From assembly GCA_047967505.1 (NCBI GenBank), contig CM106539.1: a stretch of DNA of 64,000 nt; one strand, written 5' to 3'. The notes below the pieces were generated by a model. It made no database searches. It saw only the letters and a list, made by a program, of their open reading frames with translations, and was not told where the DNA came from. The translations under genes were made by a program, and so were the position numbers. The stretch comes from Dipteris shenzhenensis. Taxonomy: Eukaryota > Polypodiophyta > Polypodiopsida > Gleicheniales. Positions 1 through 12,100 of the stretch are shown in pieces (the first letter of the stretch is position 1; each line of letters begins with the position of its first letter).

Positions 1-318
1 AAAACAATCGCTTAGCTAAGAAGATGATAATGTCAAGAATCAAGAATTTAGATCACGCTTGCTCCAGGGTCTCATCATCCTCAATACATTATGCATCATG
101 CCCAAGTTACTATCCTATAATGCAAAGTAGTATCACATGGAATATGTACAAGATTACCAAGAAAATCAACACTCAAAAGTTAGGAGGGGGGAGAAATCTA
201 AAAGAGAAAATGGGGGATGTGGAAATAAAATGGAACGAAAAGGGGGGGAAACTAAAATTAAACTTTTTTTTTTTAATGGGGGGATATTCTATTTGTGAAG
301 CAATGATCAAGTGAAAAA

Positions 319-882
<564 letters not shown>

Positions 883-1155
883 CAACAACCTAGATGAGGA
901 CTTTCTTGATAATCTTCTTTATCCAAGATGAGATGTTAGGGAAGGTTTTTATCAGAAATACTATTGTAGATATGTAGGTAAAGAAAGTTTAGTAATAAGA
1001 TATCAATGTTGGAAAGGTCAACAACCTGGATGAGGACTTTCTTGATAATCTTCTTTATCCAACATGAGATGTTAGGGAAGGATTTTATCAGGGATACTAT
1101 TGTAGATATGTAGGTAAAGAAAGTTTAGTAATAAGGTATCAATGTTGGAAAGGTC
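883..1155 (+). repeat. Tandem duplication, 2 x 136 bp
   Basis: Unit one starts at 883 and unit two at 1019; both begin caacaacct and end tgttggaaaggtc. They differ at a handful of bases (for example tagatgag versus tggatgag). The last 12-13 bases of each unit equal the first bases of the solo LTR that starts at 1143, so the duplication seems to have copied the LTR edge and probably post-dates the LTR insertion. Confidence 0.9.
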
Positions 1156-2289
1156 ACCTCCCCATCTGTAAGCCCCCAAATGAGGAGAGCATGGGGGAGG
1201 GAGACCTAGGGCAGAAGATTCCCAGAGAAGAGAGAGAGGGGGGGCTGCCACATGGGCAGCACCTCACAAGAGAAGAAGGCTGCAACAGATGGCACAAACT
1301 ACATTGCAGATGGCAGGGCATCCAAGTGATGGAGCGGGCCTGCAAGTGGGCAGATCAAAGTGGCGCAGCAGAGGCAGGACAGACCAGCACATGGGTCAGC
1401 CAGGATAGAGGCTGATTGGGCTACTTTGAGGTAGCCAACCAGGCCTTATATAGGGCTGACCTAGGGGTTGGTCCCTTGCCTAGATTGGAGGGCCAAAAGC
1501 CCTAAAAGTGTGGGCCATAAAGGCCTAGTTTTGTGAGCCCTTAAAGGGCTGGACCAGCATCAGACTGCTGGTCAGCCAATATGAGGCTGGCTAGTCAGCT
1601 TTCTCAGCAGGCCTTAGGGCCTATATAAGGAGAGGCTCTTGGCCTCATTTAATATCCAACAGCCAGCAATTCCAGAGCAGAAAGGAGCAGCAGGAAGCCT
1701 ACTCTGTGGGCCTATTTACAGGAGGTGAGAGAGTGCAATAGGTGCTGCAGACTTAGCTCTAGGGAGAGGCGGGACCCTGGCTGTCTTCTAGGGCAGCAAG
1801 GTGCTGAGATCATCATACCTTCTGGAGCAGCCATTCACAAGCAAGTTGGAGCAGTGGAATAGGGACCTGTGTGCTGCATACAAAAGCTTGGCAAGGGCTG
1901 TCCACCTAGGCTAATTCACAGGCAGTAAGGTGGAGAAGAACACACTCGATGGAAAGTCTACTTATGCTCGAGGTGGAGCACGCGAGCTCGAGTCTAGAGA
2001 TAGCCAGCAGATAGGAGAAGGACCTTGTGGTTAGATCAAAGGACCACACAATTGGTGGGACTCTGGATCTATCTCTTTTGTATTGTGTCCATAGTTTTGG
2101 ATGGAAATATATAAGTTTTGGTGTCTTCTATATCTGGATGGTTCATTGTCTATCGATGAGTCTGCACACCTATTTTATGCACATTAAGTAAAGAAGTTTG
2201 TGATTCCACCCCACACCACACTGTGTGAGCTCTTGGGCATTACTATAAGTCTTCCACTATGCGTACCCTCTGTTGGGTCATTTCTAACA
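1143..2289. mobile_element. Solo LTR of an LTR retrotransposon, with TSD
   Basis: The 1147-bp segment begins TGTTGGAAAGG and ends TTTCTAACA, giving TG...CA termini that are inverted repeats over 8 of 9 bases. It is flanked on both sides by the identical 5-mer ATCAA (1138-1142 and 2290-2294), the target-site duplication expected of integrase insertion. A TATATAAG box lies at 1622-1629, consistent with an LTR promoter, and the body is more GC-rich than its flanks. There is no PBS, polypurine tract or coding domain next to it, so it is a solo LTR left by recombination between two LTRs. The family was not identified, and orientation is uncertain, although the TATA box suggests plus. Confidence 0.75.
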
Positions 2290-2294
2290 ATCAA

Positions 2295-3097
2295 GTAGTG
2301 CGTAGTATTTGTTATACGAGATATGCATATAGATGTTGGAAAATGGGTGCAAGTATAATTCATCAAATAGACTCCAAATAAGATGCATGGGATAAATTAT
2401 GGATTGTGATGTAGTAGACAACATAGAGGTAGAGATACATAAGCCAAATGGTGAAATCCAATATCTTGAGGTCACAGATAGTTGGAGCTTGAAGCACATT
2501 CGAGAATACATTGCTATCACCTTCGATGATAGTGACTTTTCTTCACACTAAATGGTTAGATAGTAGTGAGGAGGCGACTTGAAGCAACACCAATGCTTGA
2601 CAAATGGAAGCATCCTTCTATCTTGTCCATTCATACTAGTATCAAATAAATTGAAAAGTTTTGGTATTGTTATGTCATTTATGAAAGGGTACAATGACAA
2701 TGAACTTAATAAATTTAATACTTTTGAAGTTCACAAGCAATGAGTCTTTATTAGTTTGTTGAATCTTCTAAAATCTTGATTGTTAATAAATTTAGTAGTT
2801 TTGAAGTTGATAAGAAATTAGTCTATATTGCTTTCGGAACCTTTTAAAATGTTGATCGTTAATAATTTAGTTGTTTAGTTCACAAGTAATGAGTATATTA
2901 TTTTTTTCAATCTGTTAAAATATTGAACGATTTTTGAAAAAGTGTCATGGTAAATTATTCTCATGCTTACAGTATGCAATCATGGTGATAGATTTCAATA
3001 TTAGTTCCAAGATTTAATAAAAATGAGCTAATATATTTTATTGCCCAATAATTTAATCCTAAATTGTCACCTTTGACTTTTAAAGAGTCAATGGTGC
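2295..3097. other. AT-rich non-coding stretch
   Basis: No convincing coding frame. A loose direct repeat of a motif like 'aatttagtagttttgaagtt' occurs about three times between 2705 and 2900, each with 'attagtttgttgaatcttctaaaat'-type sequence nearby. Nothing else was recognised. The copy B counterpart is 39010-39812. Confidence 0.5.
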
Positions 3098-3106
3098 TAT
3101 ATAAAG
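3098..3106 (+). promoter_or_regulatory. TATA box candidate upstream of the ORF at 3197
   Basis: TATATAAAG sits 91 bp upstream of the ATG at 3197, followed by a pyrimidine-rich, AUG-free leader (about 3130-3195). This is the arrangement expected of a plant core promoter. The copy B equivalent is 39813-39821. Inferred from sequence only. Confidence 0.45.
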
Positions 3107-3196
3107 GCCCTAGGGCTAAAAATAGCCTTTAGTGTACTCATTTCCTACACTCAACCTCTTCAACCCTCAACTCACACCAACTTCTACAGACCTGCA

Positions 3197-4237
3197 ATGG
3201 CACACCTCATGATGCATACCAAAGTGGACTTGTATGAGATGTCTGATTGTGAGATCAATGTAATAGCGATAGTCCATAAGCACATGGATATTTTTAGAGA
3301 TGTTATTGATTACATCATTGAGAAAACTAGGCCTTTCATGATTTGGTTAAACAAAGATAGAGTAGAATGGTTTTGGTCAATCTTTTTTAGAGTCACAAAG
3401 TTGATCCTGGTTTTAGACATAGGCTACATAGAATTTGTAAACCTTGAGTCCAGTTTTTCAAAGAAAAATATCAAAGGACAAGAGCATGGATCTCTAGTTG
3501 GGGCCTGTAGGACCCAGTTTATATCCTTACCCTTAGCATATTGTAAAATCATCCTAGAAAGGGAGGACATGCCTTCTTGCAATAGAGCAAGAAGCAAATG
3601 TTGAAGAAATATAAATGTGATTGCCGAAGCTAGCCTCGCCTTGGAGTGGTCCACAAAAACTTTGGAAAAAGGGAAGCACACTGCAAAAGTAGAGTTGGCC
3701 GTGGTTCAAGAAGCAGTTGGTACATCCTCCATGGGATAGTCTACCATGGTAGAAGGAGAAGAAGAGGAAGAAAAGGAAGGAGAGGACGAAGTGGAGGAGG
3801 TTATGATGGAAGAGCTTTAATTGCTGCAAACCCTTTCATATGTTTTGATTGAAAATAGAGAATATTTATTTTTAATTGATATTCAATATGTGAAGAAGCT
3901 GAGGGAGGATGAAGAATTAGGGGCACTCTCCAATTGGGAGAGTAATATTGACCTGGGCTTTCCAAAGGAGGGGCTTGTTGATAGATGCATGGATTTGGTG
4001 ACCGCCAACACATTGGAACATCCGATCTTAAGTGTATGGGAGGAAATGCATGACTCAGCTCATGCAAGATTCATAGACATGGAGTTCCATGAGGTCTAGG
4101 CAGAGAATAAGAACAAACATTCAAGGATTGTGAGTAGTGCCATGACATTGTCATCATCAGTCACCCCTATGAAGATTGACAAGAGCAAAAGCTCCATCAA
4201 TATTTGTGTAGAGGTTACGATGAAAGACAAATTGTAA
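3197..4237 (+). pseudogene. Unrecognised gene, decayed by in-frame stops
   Basis: A single frame runs from the ATG at 3197 to TAA at 4235, about 346 codons, interrupted by TGA at 3602, TAG at 3737, TAA at 3818 and TAG at 4097. Between the stops the frame reads like protein: an N-terminal part rich in hydrophobic and aromatic residues (including Glu-Trp-Phe-Trp near residue 55), an acidic Glu-rich stretch after 3737, and a helical, charged C-terminal part. All four stops are one C-to-T change from CGA, CAG or CAA, so this looks like one ancestral reading frame. The end overlaps a consensus donor GTAAGT (4234-4239), and a tttcag acceptor lies near 4328, so a second exon is possible. A TATA box lies upstream at 3098. 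I do not recognise the family; a transposon accessory gene or a low-copy plant gene are both possible. Confidence 0.5.
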
Positions 4238-5293
4238 GTTGATGACATTGTCAAATATTTATGATGCGATGTTTTTAATTCAAATATTTTCAAAAAAGCT
4301 TACTGATCAGATTATTACAACTTTCAGGCTATTATTGAAGTAGATGATTATGCATTGCGACATGCAGTTTAAGGTGGTAGCATAGGTGTAGACTCTACAC
4401 TTGGACATTACATGGATGATGGGGATGTTCAAGCGTCAAGGTCTTGTTTGTATGAATTCCTTGTACTCACCTCATGAAAAGGAGGAGCTAATCAAATGCA
4501 GGGCACTATGACCTTACCTCCATCAATCCATAAGTGCATTTTGGTTAGGCGAGATCTTGCACTTGCAACTTTTGGGGAAAGATTGGCAGGAAGACTTTTT
4601 GTGGTTGCATGTTGCTATGGGGGCTTTGACAAGTGCTAATGATTTAAAAAAAGTTGTGGACACTTTCACACAACCAATTGTCTTGGCACCAAACGGAGAG
4701 CTGCAATCTTGGACAAAGCAGAGGATGCAAAGCAAGTAAATATCTTGTAGAGAAAATCATGAGATCATGTTGTGATGACTTCAGGTTACCAAAAACATTG
4801 TGAATACAAATGGAGATACAATATATACTTTTTTTTCCATGGTGGTGTTAATTTGAAATGACATTAAATTTTATTTTGATAGAGTCATCTTTACTTTTTG
4901 TGCAAACAATTTTGATGCACAATGTGTTTCAATATTTTGTATATAAGAAATTCAAAGTTTTTACTAAAAAATGCCAATATAGGCTAACATTATTGAGTAC
5001 ACACTATGCTTTCCCAAAACATACCATTCATTTGGCCACTGAATAAATTGTCTACGCTTTGTGGTATGATTAATAATATGAAAGAGAGTGGTGAAATGCC
5101 ATGCTTGAGGTGATAAATTAACTTGATGATAAGTGCACATTCCAAGTGGAACCTATTAACAACATAAATGGCATTCTAAATCATCATCTCATTGATAATG
5201 TGGGAGGCTACATTAACTCAATCTAGAGTTTCCAATTACAATTCTGAAAGTCTACCATCCATCAATGAGGATTGTGTACACTAATAAGGCATT
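4238..5293. other. Intergenic; possible second exon, otherwise nothing
   Basis: After the GTAAGT donor at 4234, a tttcag acceptor near 4323-4328 precedes a short open stretch. A 60-codon open frame at 4557-4739 lacks an ATG. None of it matches a family I know. The rest (4740-5293) is AT-rich and non-coding. The copy B equivalent is 40953-42008. Confidence 0.4.
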
Positions 5294-5654
5294 TTTTGTG
5301 AAGAGAGTGGGAGAGAAGTAAGGAGTCTCACTTGCAGCTTTCTCACATACACAATGGGGGAATACACACAAAGGTGGAGGCTGAAATCAGTTTTCCTCTT
5401 CTTAGTTGTGAAAGCCAAAAGAACTCTCTCTAAGTACAAAAGGAATAGGTGAACCCTATATGTGGGTCTCAAACCAAACTCAGCTAACCTAGGTGGCATA
5501 CTAACTGAGCCACTAACTAGAGTACATAAAGATAGCTGTCATCCAACTATTATTCATGGGCAGTGTACCAACTGCATCTGCAGCTAACAAGCCGGTGACA
5601 TAAATGCACAACGGTCACCCTGGCATATCACAAGTGGAGCTCGATATCTCAACA
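5294..5654 (-). mobile_element. Candidate 3' LTR of the minus-strand copia element
   Basis: On the minus strand this begins TGTTGAGATATC immediately after a purine tract and can be read to a terminus ...CTCTTCACA at 5294. It follows the polypurine tract, so its inner edge is well placed. The outer edge is a guess, since no target-site duplication was found. It is not visibly similar to the candidate 5' LTR at 8723-8935, so the element is chimeric or one boundary is wrong. The copy B equivalent is 42009-42369. Confidence 0.4.
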
Positions 5655-6025
5655 CTCCCCCTCGAGCTCAATCCCAATTCTTGCACACCAAGCACATCTC
5701 TGAACTTGCGTAGCTTCTCTGCACCCAATGCCTTCGTGAATATGTCAGCTACTTGATCCTTTGTGCTGACATAAACTAGATCAATAAAACCTACTAGAAC
5801 CTTCTCCCACACATAGTGATAATGCATCTCAATGTGCTTTGTTCTAGCATGATAGATTGGGTTATTTGCCAAGTGTATACCGCTCATATTGTCACAATAA
5901 ATGACAACTGGCCCATCTATAAACTAATGCATATCATAAAGTAGCTTACGCAACCAAGCTACCTCACATGCATCCATTGCTGCACCCTTGTACTCAGCCT
6001 CTATGCTCGACAAGGCAACTGTAGG
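5615..6025 (-). pseudogene. Copia RNase H, C-terminal part (degenerate)
   Basis: Continues in frame from the reverse transcriptase segment at 6026-6655 through TAG at 6026-6028, then a second TAG at 5934-5936. The SIEAEY motif of copia RNase H lies between the two stops, and KDQVADIFTKAL, typical of the copia RNase H end, lies downstream. Both stops sit where copia polyproteins usually have Gln (SSKK-Q-P; H-Q-F), that is CAG to TAG. The ORF then runs into the polypurine tract. The copy B equivalent is 42330-42740, with the same stops. Confidence 0.85.
5655..5663 (-). other. Polypurine tract of the minus-strand copia element
   Basis: The minus strand reads GAGGGGGAG directly before TGTTGAG, the usual second-strand primer position abutting a 3' LTR. 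The copy B equivalent is 42370-42378. Confidence 0.6.
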
Positions 6026-7023
6026 CTATTTCTTGCTGCTCCAAGTGACTGTAACACTCCCAAAAGAGAACACATATCCACTGGTAGATCGTCTATCAGA
6101 AATACTACGAGCCCAATCAGCATCAGAGTATCCATGCAATTGTATCTGAACCCCAGTCTCATAAAATAGTCCATACTGCAATGTGGACTTCACATACCTC
6201 AGTATGCGTCTAGCCGCATCCAAATGCGATTTCCTTGGAGCCTGCATAAACTGACTTACCAACCCAACAGCATAGCTCAAATCTGGCCTGGTAATAGTCA
6301 TATAAATCAAACTTCCTACTATGCATTTGTACATAGTAGGGTCTTCCAGAAGCTCACCTACATCTGCGCTCAACTTCACATTCTGCTCCAAAGGAACTGA
6401 AATAGGTTTACAACCTGTTATCCCATATTTGGATAGCATGTCCAATCCATACTGCCTCTGCAAGAGCCATATCCCACTTGTGGATCTAATGACCTCAATG
6501 CCCAAGAAGTAATGTAGCTCTCCCAAATCCTTCATCTCAAACTTCTGCTTCAATAGCATTTTCATATGAAGGATATCTTCATCACTATCACCTGTGATGA
6601 TCAAATCATCAACATAAATGACAAGCAGCATAATACCTTTCTCTGTTTTTCTCACATAAAGTGGGAAATCTGCCTTGGAAATCTGAAAGCCAATATGACA
6701 AGATACTGTCCTATCTTGTTAGACCATGCTCTGGGTGCTTGCTTCAAGCCATACAAGGCTTTCTTCAACCTGCAAACAAACTCAGGATGAATAGCATGAA
6801 CATAACCTAGTGGTTGCTCCATATAGACCTCTTCTTGCAAATCACCATGCAAGAAAGCATTCTTTACATCCATCTGATGTAAAGACCATCCCTTTGATGC
6901 AGCCATAGCAATGACTGCTCTTACGGTTGCCATCCTTGCAACTGGACTGAATGTTTCTTCATAATCAATGCCATATGGCTGTGCATACCCCTTGACAACT
7001 AATCTTGCCTTGTATCTGTTCAC
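6026..7023 (-). pseudogene. Copia reverse transcriptase (RVT_2) and RNase H start
   Basis: Two overlapping minus-strand frames. The segment 6652-7023 has the RVT_2 signatures [23 protein letters not shown] and [14 protein letters not shown]. The segment 6026-6655 has the catalytic YVDD box (LLVIYVDDLIITG), then DLGELHYFLGIEV and the RNase H start (YSDADWARS, STSGYVF). A frameshift near 6655 separates the fingers/palm from the YVDD part, so no full polymerase can be made although the active-site box is intact. The family makes cDNA of the element inside virus-like particles. The copy B equivalent at 42741-43738 differs in protein by one Gln to Arg change (AQPYG to ARPYG). Confidence 0.93.
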
Positions 7024-8066
7024 AGACCATCTGCATTGTGCTTCACCTTATAAACCCACTTGCAGCCAATTGCATTCTTGTCTTTAGGCAAAGGCACCAA
7101 TTCCCATGTAGCATTTGCTTCCAAGGCATCCATTTCTTCATCCATAGCTTTCTTTCCCATGGCTTACTTAAAAGAAGTGGGTTCTGGTTCATGTATCACT
7201 TTGACCTTATAGGCATAGTGAATGGCTATAAATCCATCATATTTCAGCCTATCCACATGATTCTTAACTCTGGTAGACCTACACAAAATAGGATCACTAC
7301 CAGGTGCTCTCAAAACATCCTTGTCTTCCTTACTCCAGGTGTAACAATAGAAGGAATATCCAACTCATCATCAAGGCTCTGTTCAGAGCCACTGGATTCA
7401 CCGTCCACATAAGAGTGACATGCATTCACACCAACCATGGCCTGATCTGCTTCCTCTTTTTCTTTTCGTAATACTTGCATACCACTATCTGCATTGCTTT
7501 GAGGAGATCCTCCTTATCTCAATCTACTTGTCCATGGTGAAGTATGTGAACCACTGCTAGAGGACACTACAAGTCCACTAATATTTTGTAATTGCTGCTG
7601 TGAATTCTGTGCAGCATTACCATTTTGTGCATCTACATCGTCAATCACATTTATTGGTTTATACCAGCTGCTCATCTCATAAAAGACAACATCTCTGCTC
7701 ACTATAAAAGGGTTATAGCATCTATACCCTTTCTACTACAGAGAATAACCAATAAAGATGAACTTCTTAGCTTTTGGATCCAACTTGGATCTCAACTCAT
7801 CTGACACATGCACATAGGCAATGCAACCAAAAACTTTCAAATGAGAAATATCTAGTTTCCTACAAGTATACCTCTCCTTTGGCCATGTATTGCTGCAGTG
7901 GGAGTCCTGTTCATTATGTAGACTACTGTAGCGACTGCTTCAGCCCAATAATAATCTGGTAGGTCTTTTTCATTGAGCATGGCACGAGATACCTCTCCAG
8001 TATGCTTATTTTTCCTTTCTACAAGTCCATTTTGATATGGGGTATGACTGCATGAATATTGCTGCT
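7024..8066 (-). pseudogene. Copia integrase C-terminus and RT N-terminus, frameshifted
   Basis: Fragments in several minus-strand frames carry recognisable copia pieces: HTPYQNGLVERKN and MNRTPT of the integrase (about 7900-8060), a variable acidic/Gln-rich linker (7514-7702, with VVFYEMSSWY), and RT N-terminal residues between 7100 and 7400. Multiple frameshifts and stops break it. The copy B equivalent is 43739-44781. Confidence 0.8.
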
Positions 8067-8428
8067 TTATGCCATGCTCCTGTAGGAAAACTCATTTGAG
8101 AGATACTCTCCCCCTCCATTTGACCTTAGGCATTTTATTTGCAAGCCTATTTCTTTTTCAACCATAGCTTTAAAAGCTTTGAAATGCCCAAACACTTCAC
8201 TTTTCTTTTTCATAAAATACACCCAAACTTTTCTGCTATAGTCATCAATAAAAGTGACAAATAATGACAACCTCCAATAGATGCAGCTTTAGTAGTCCAC
8301 ACATCAGAGTGGATTAATTCCAATGGCCTCTTACTCTCTTGAACATGTCTAGGAAAAGGTTTCCTTGCCTGTTTTCCAAATTGACAGGCTTTCTCTCTTG
8401 GAAGCAGTGACTTAGGGAGAACAGACAA
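8067..8428 (-). pseudogene. Copia integrase core, frameshifted and catalytically damaged
   Basis: The minus-strand frames at 8210-8428 and 8067-8270 overlap with a frame change near 8240. The first carries LELIHSDVW (first catalytic Asp). The second carries [16 protein letters not shown] and then SNGGGEY where the family has SDNGGEY, so the second catalytic Asp is lost. The N-terminal zinc-binding domain is missing, as are gag and protease: only about 280 bp separate this fragment from the PBS at 8711-8722, so a large internal deletion removed them. The copy B equivalent is 44782-45143. Confidence 0.9.
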
Positions 8429-8710
8429 AGATTCTCTTTCTCACTAGGATCTCTTTCTCTCTCTCAAAGCAAAAAACTAAAGTGAATGGGCTCAACTAAC
8501 AATCAATCTAGAAGAATCTCTCAATGAACAAAATAAGAACTCACAAATCTCTCTCTCTCAATCTTTAGATCTCTCACAAAAGGAACAAATGGAGATCTTC
8601 AACTCTCAAGGACAATTTTATTTTAGTGGAAGAGAACTCTCATGAAGAACACTCAAGACTCTTGATCTCTCAATCTCTCACGAGAATTGCACCTTGATGG
8701 AAGGTGCAAC

Positions 8711-8722
8711 GCTTTGATACCA
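8711..8722 (-). other. Primer binding site of the minus-strand copia element
   Basis: The minus strand reads TGGTATCAAAGC, one mismatch from the tRNA-Met PBS TGGTATCAGAGC common in plant copia elements. It directly follows a ...TTCA terminus, which places the 5' LTR edge at 8723. The copy B equivalent is 45426-45437. Confidence 0.8.
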
Positions 8723-8935
8723 TGAACACATAGGAGATGGAGAGGAGATGAGGAGAGAGGGCATAGCTAGAGAGCACACCACAAATGATGAAGTGTACAC
8801 TAGTATTAGTTGAAAAGAATGAATACTATACAAATCCTTTTAGGGTTAGGGTTTCCAACCCTTGTGCCTTTTAGCACTCTTTTGTGTTAGTGCTATGCAC
8901 ATATCAACACATGATATTGAGATGATTCCTCAACA
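8723..8935 (-). mobile_element. Candidate 5' LTR of the minus-strand copia element
   Basis: The inner edge is fixed by the PBS. On the minus strand the segment can be read from TGTTGAGGAATC at 8935 to ...GTGTTCA at 8723 (213 bp). It contains AAACCCTAA (minus strand, 8846-8854), a telo-box-like motif. The outer edge is uncertain, with another TGTTGA start possible near 8908. The copy B equivalent is 45438-45650. Confidence 0.5.
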
Positions 8936-9129
8936 TCTTGTACGATCAATTATCTCCTAAACATTTCCAAATGTTTTAAAGGACAATTATAAAGGATTGT
9001 TGAAATGGGTAAGTTCAAGCACATGATTGTGCAAGAGTTGTCTATGAATCTAGGGGAGAGTAGCTATGGGTTGTGCACTCTTGTATTATGGTTCTAACGA
9101 CTAAAATGTTAGCACCCCCTAATGATGTG

Positions 9130-12100
9130 GTTTGCCGTTAAAAAACACGCTCCTAGGTGTGTTATCCGAACAAGTACTTATTATCAAATGGGCACACCAC
9201 ATTTCATGCAACTCAATACCACCTAGGTTGTGGCTCATGCAGAGTATTGTGCCAATCGGATATGCTTTGCATGGTCGATCACGCATTATACACCATTTTT
9301 CTCCTAGTGTTATGCACCACCATCAAAAAATGCACTCCCATGTGTGTTATCCTAACAAGTACTTATGGGATGGGCGTGCCATAGTGCCACTTTGCATGCA
9401 GCTCAATACCACCTGGTTTGATTAGCCCGATCAAAGTATTGTGCCCATCGGATATGATTTGCATGGTCAACCAAGCATTAAACTCTATTTTTGCCTTAGT
9501 GTCATGCACAAGCATCAAAAAACATTGTCCTAGGTGTGTTATTCCAACAAGTACTTATTGTATTGGTGTGCCACATTTCATACAACTCAATAACACCTAG
9601 TTTGAGGTGCATCCAAAGTATTGTGCCCATCGGATATGCTTTTCATGGTCGATCACACAATATGCACCGGTTTTCCCCTAGTGTTATGCACAACTGTAAA
9701 AAAGCACGCTTGCATGGGTGTTATGCGAGAAAATACTTATGGGATGGGCATGCCACTTTGCATGCAAGTAAATACCACCTAGGTTGAGGTGCGTACAAAG
9801 TATTGTGCCCATCAAATAGGATTTGTATTTTCGATCAAAAAAACCGTTTTTATTCGGTGTGATACACTTCCATAAAAAAACATGCTCCTAAGTGTGTTAT
9901 CCGAACAAGTACTTATTGGATGGGCATGCCACTTTGGAAACAAGTCAATACCATCTATATTGAGATGTGTACAAAGTATTGCATCATCGGATATGATTTG
10001 CATGCTCAATCACTCATTATACACCATTTTCCTCCTAGTGTTATGCACAACTGTAAAAAAAAGCGCTCCCAGGTGTGTTATCCGAACAAGTACTTATGAG
10101 ATGGGCGTTCCACTTTGCACGCAGTTAAATACCACATGGATAGATTCCCATGCAAAGTATTAATCCCATTGGATATGATTTGAATGGTCGACCAAGCATT
10201 AAACTCCGCTTTTGCCTTAGTGTCATGCACAAGCCTAAAAAAACATTGTCCTAGGTGTGTTATTCCAACAAGTACTTATCGGATTGGCACGCCACATTTC
10301 ATGCAACTCAATACCACCTAGGTTAAGGTGTGTGCAAAGTGTTGTGCCCCCATCAGATATGCTTTGCATGGTCAATCACACATTATACACCGTTTTTCTC
10401 CTAGTGTTATGTGCACAACCGTCAAAAAACACGCTCCCAGGTGTGTTATCTAAACAAGTACTTATGGGATGGGTGCGCCACTTTGCATGCAAGTAAATAC
10501 CACCTAGGTTGAGGTGCGTTCAAAGTATTATGCCCATCCAATATTCTTTGCATGGTTGATTCTTGCTATAAACATTGTTTTCGCCTCATTGTGATGCACA
10601 TCCGTCAAAAAACATGCTCCTAGTTGTGTTTACAAAACAAGTACTTATCGGATGGGCATGCCACTTTGCACAATTAATAACATCTAGGTTAATATGCATG
10701 AAAAATATTGTGTCCATCGGATATGTTTTTCATGCTTGATCACGCATTATACACAGTTTTTCTCCTAGTATTATGCACCACTGTCAAAAAATGTGCTCCC
10801 AGGTGTGTTATCCGAGCAAGTACTTATGGGATCGGCGTGCCACTTTGCATGAATGTCAATACCATTTGGATAGAGTCTATGCAAAGTATGGATCCCATCA
10901 TATATGATTTGCATTGTTGACCAAGCATTAAACTCTCTATTTTTGCCTTAGTGTCATGCACAAACATAAAAAAAGATTGTCCTAGGTGTCTTATTCCAAC
11001 AAGTACTTATCGGATTAGTGTGCCACATTTCATACAACTCAATACCACCTAGGTTGAGATGTGTGCAAAGTATTGTGCCCATCGGATCTGCTTTGCATGG
11101 TCGATCACGCATTATGCACCGTTTTCTTGCTAGTGTTATACACAACCGTAAAAAAATGCACTCCCATGTGTGTTATGCGCACAAGTACTTATGGGATGGG
11201 TGCACCACTTTGGATGCAAGTAAATACCACCTAGTTTGAGGTGTGTGCAAAGTATTGTGCCCATCGGATAGGCTTTGCATTGTCGATCAAGCATTAAACA
11301 CCATTTTTACCTCAATGTGATGCACATCCGTAAAAAAACACACTCCTAATTGTGTTATCCGAACATGTACTTATTGGATGGGCACACCACATTGCATGCA
11401 TCTCAATACCACCTAGTTTGAGGTGTTTTCAGAGTAGTGTTTCCATCGGATATGCTATGCATGGTCAATCACGCATTCTACACTGTTTTTCCCCTAGTGT
11501 CATGCACAACCGTAAAAAAATATGCTCCCAGGTGTATTATCTGAAAACGGTGCACCACTTTGCATGCAAGTAAATACCACCTAGTTTGAGGTGCATGCAA
11601 AGTATTGTGCCCATCCGATATGCTTTGCATGGTCGATTCTCACATTAAACACCGTTTTTGCCTTAGTGTGATGCACATCTATCAGAAAACATGCTCCTAG
11701 GTGTATTATCCGAACAAGTACTTATCGAATGGGCGCACCACTTTGTGTGAAAGTCAATAATATCTAGGTTGAGACACATGAGAAGTAACGTGTCCATCAG
11801 ATATCATTTGCATGCTCGATCACGCATTATACACAATTTTCCTCCTAGTGTTATGCACCACCGTCAAAAAAGCGCTCCCAAGTATGTTATCGAAACAAGT
11901 AATTATGGGATGGGGATGCCACTTTGCATGCATGGAAATACCACTTTTATAGAGGCCTGTGCAAAGTATTGAGCCCATCAAATATGATTTGAATGGCTGA
12001 CCAAGCATTAAACTCCGTTTTTGCCTTAGTGTCATGCACAAGCAAAAACATTGTCCTAGGTGTGTTATTCCAACAAGTACTTATCGGATTGGCACGCCAC

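Noticed and set aside
6652-6655. Functional reverse transcriptase because YVDD is intact
   Set aside because: The frame breaks just upstream, the integrase has lost a catalytic Asp, and gag and protease are absent.
8838-8856. Interstitial telomeric repeat
   Set aside because: Only about two partial TTTAGGG units inside a candidate LTR; a telo-box at most.
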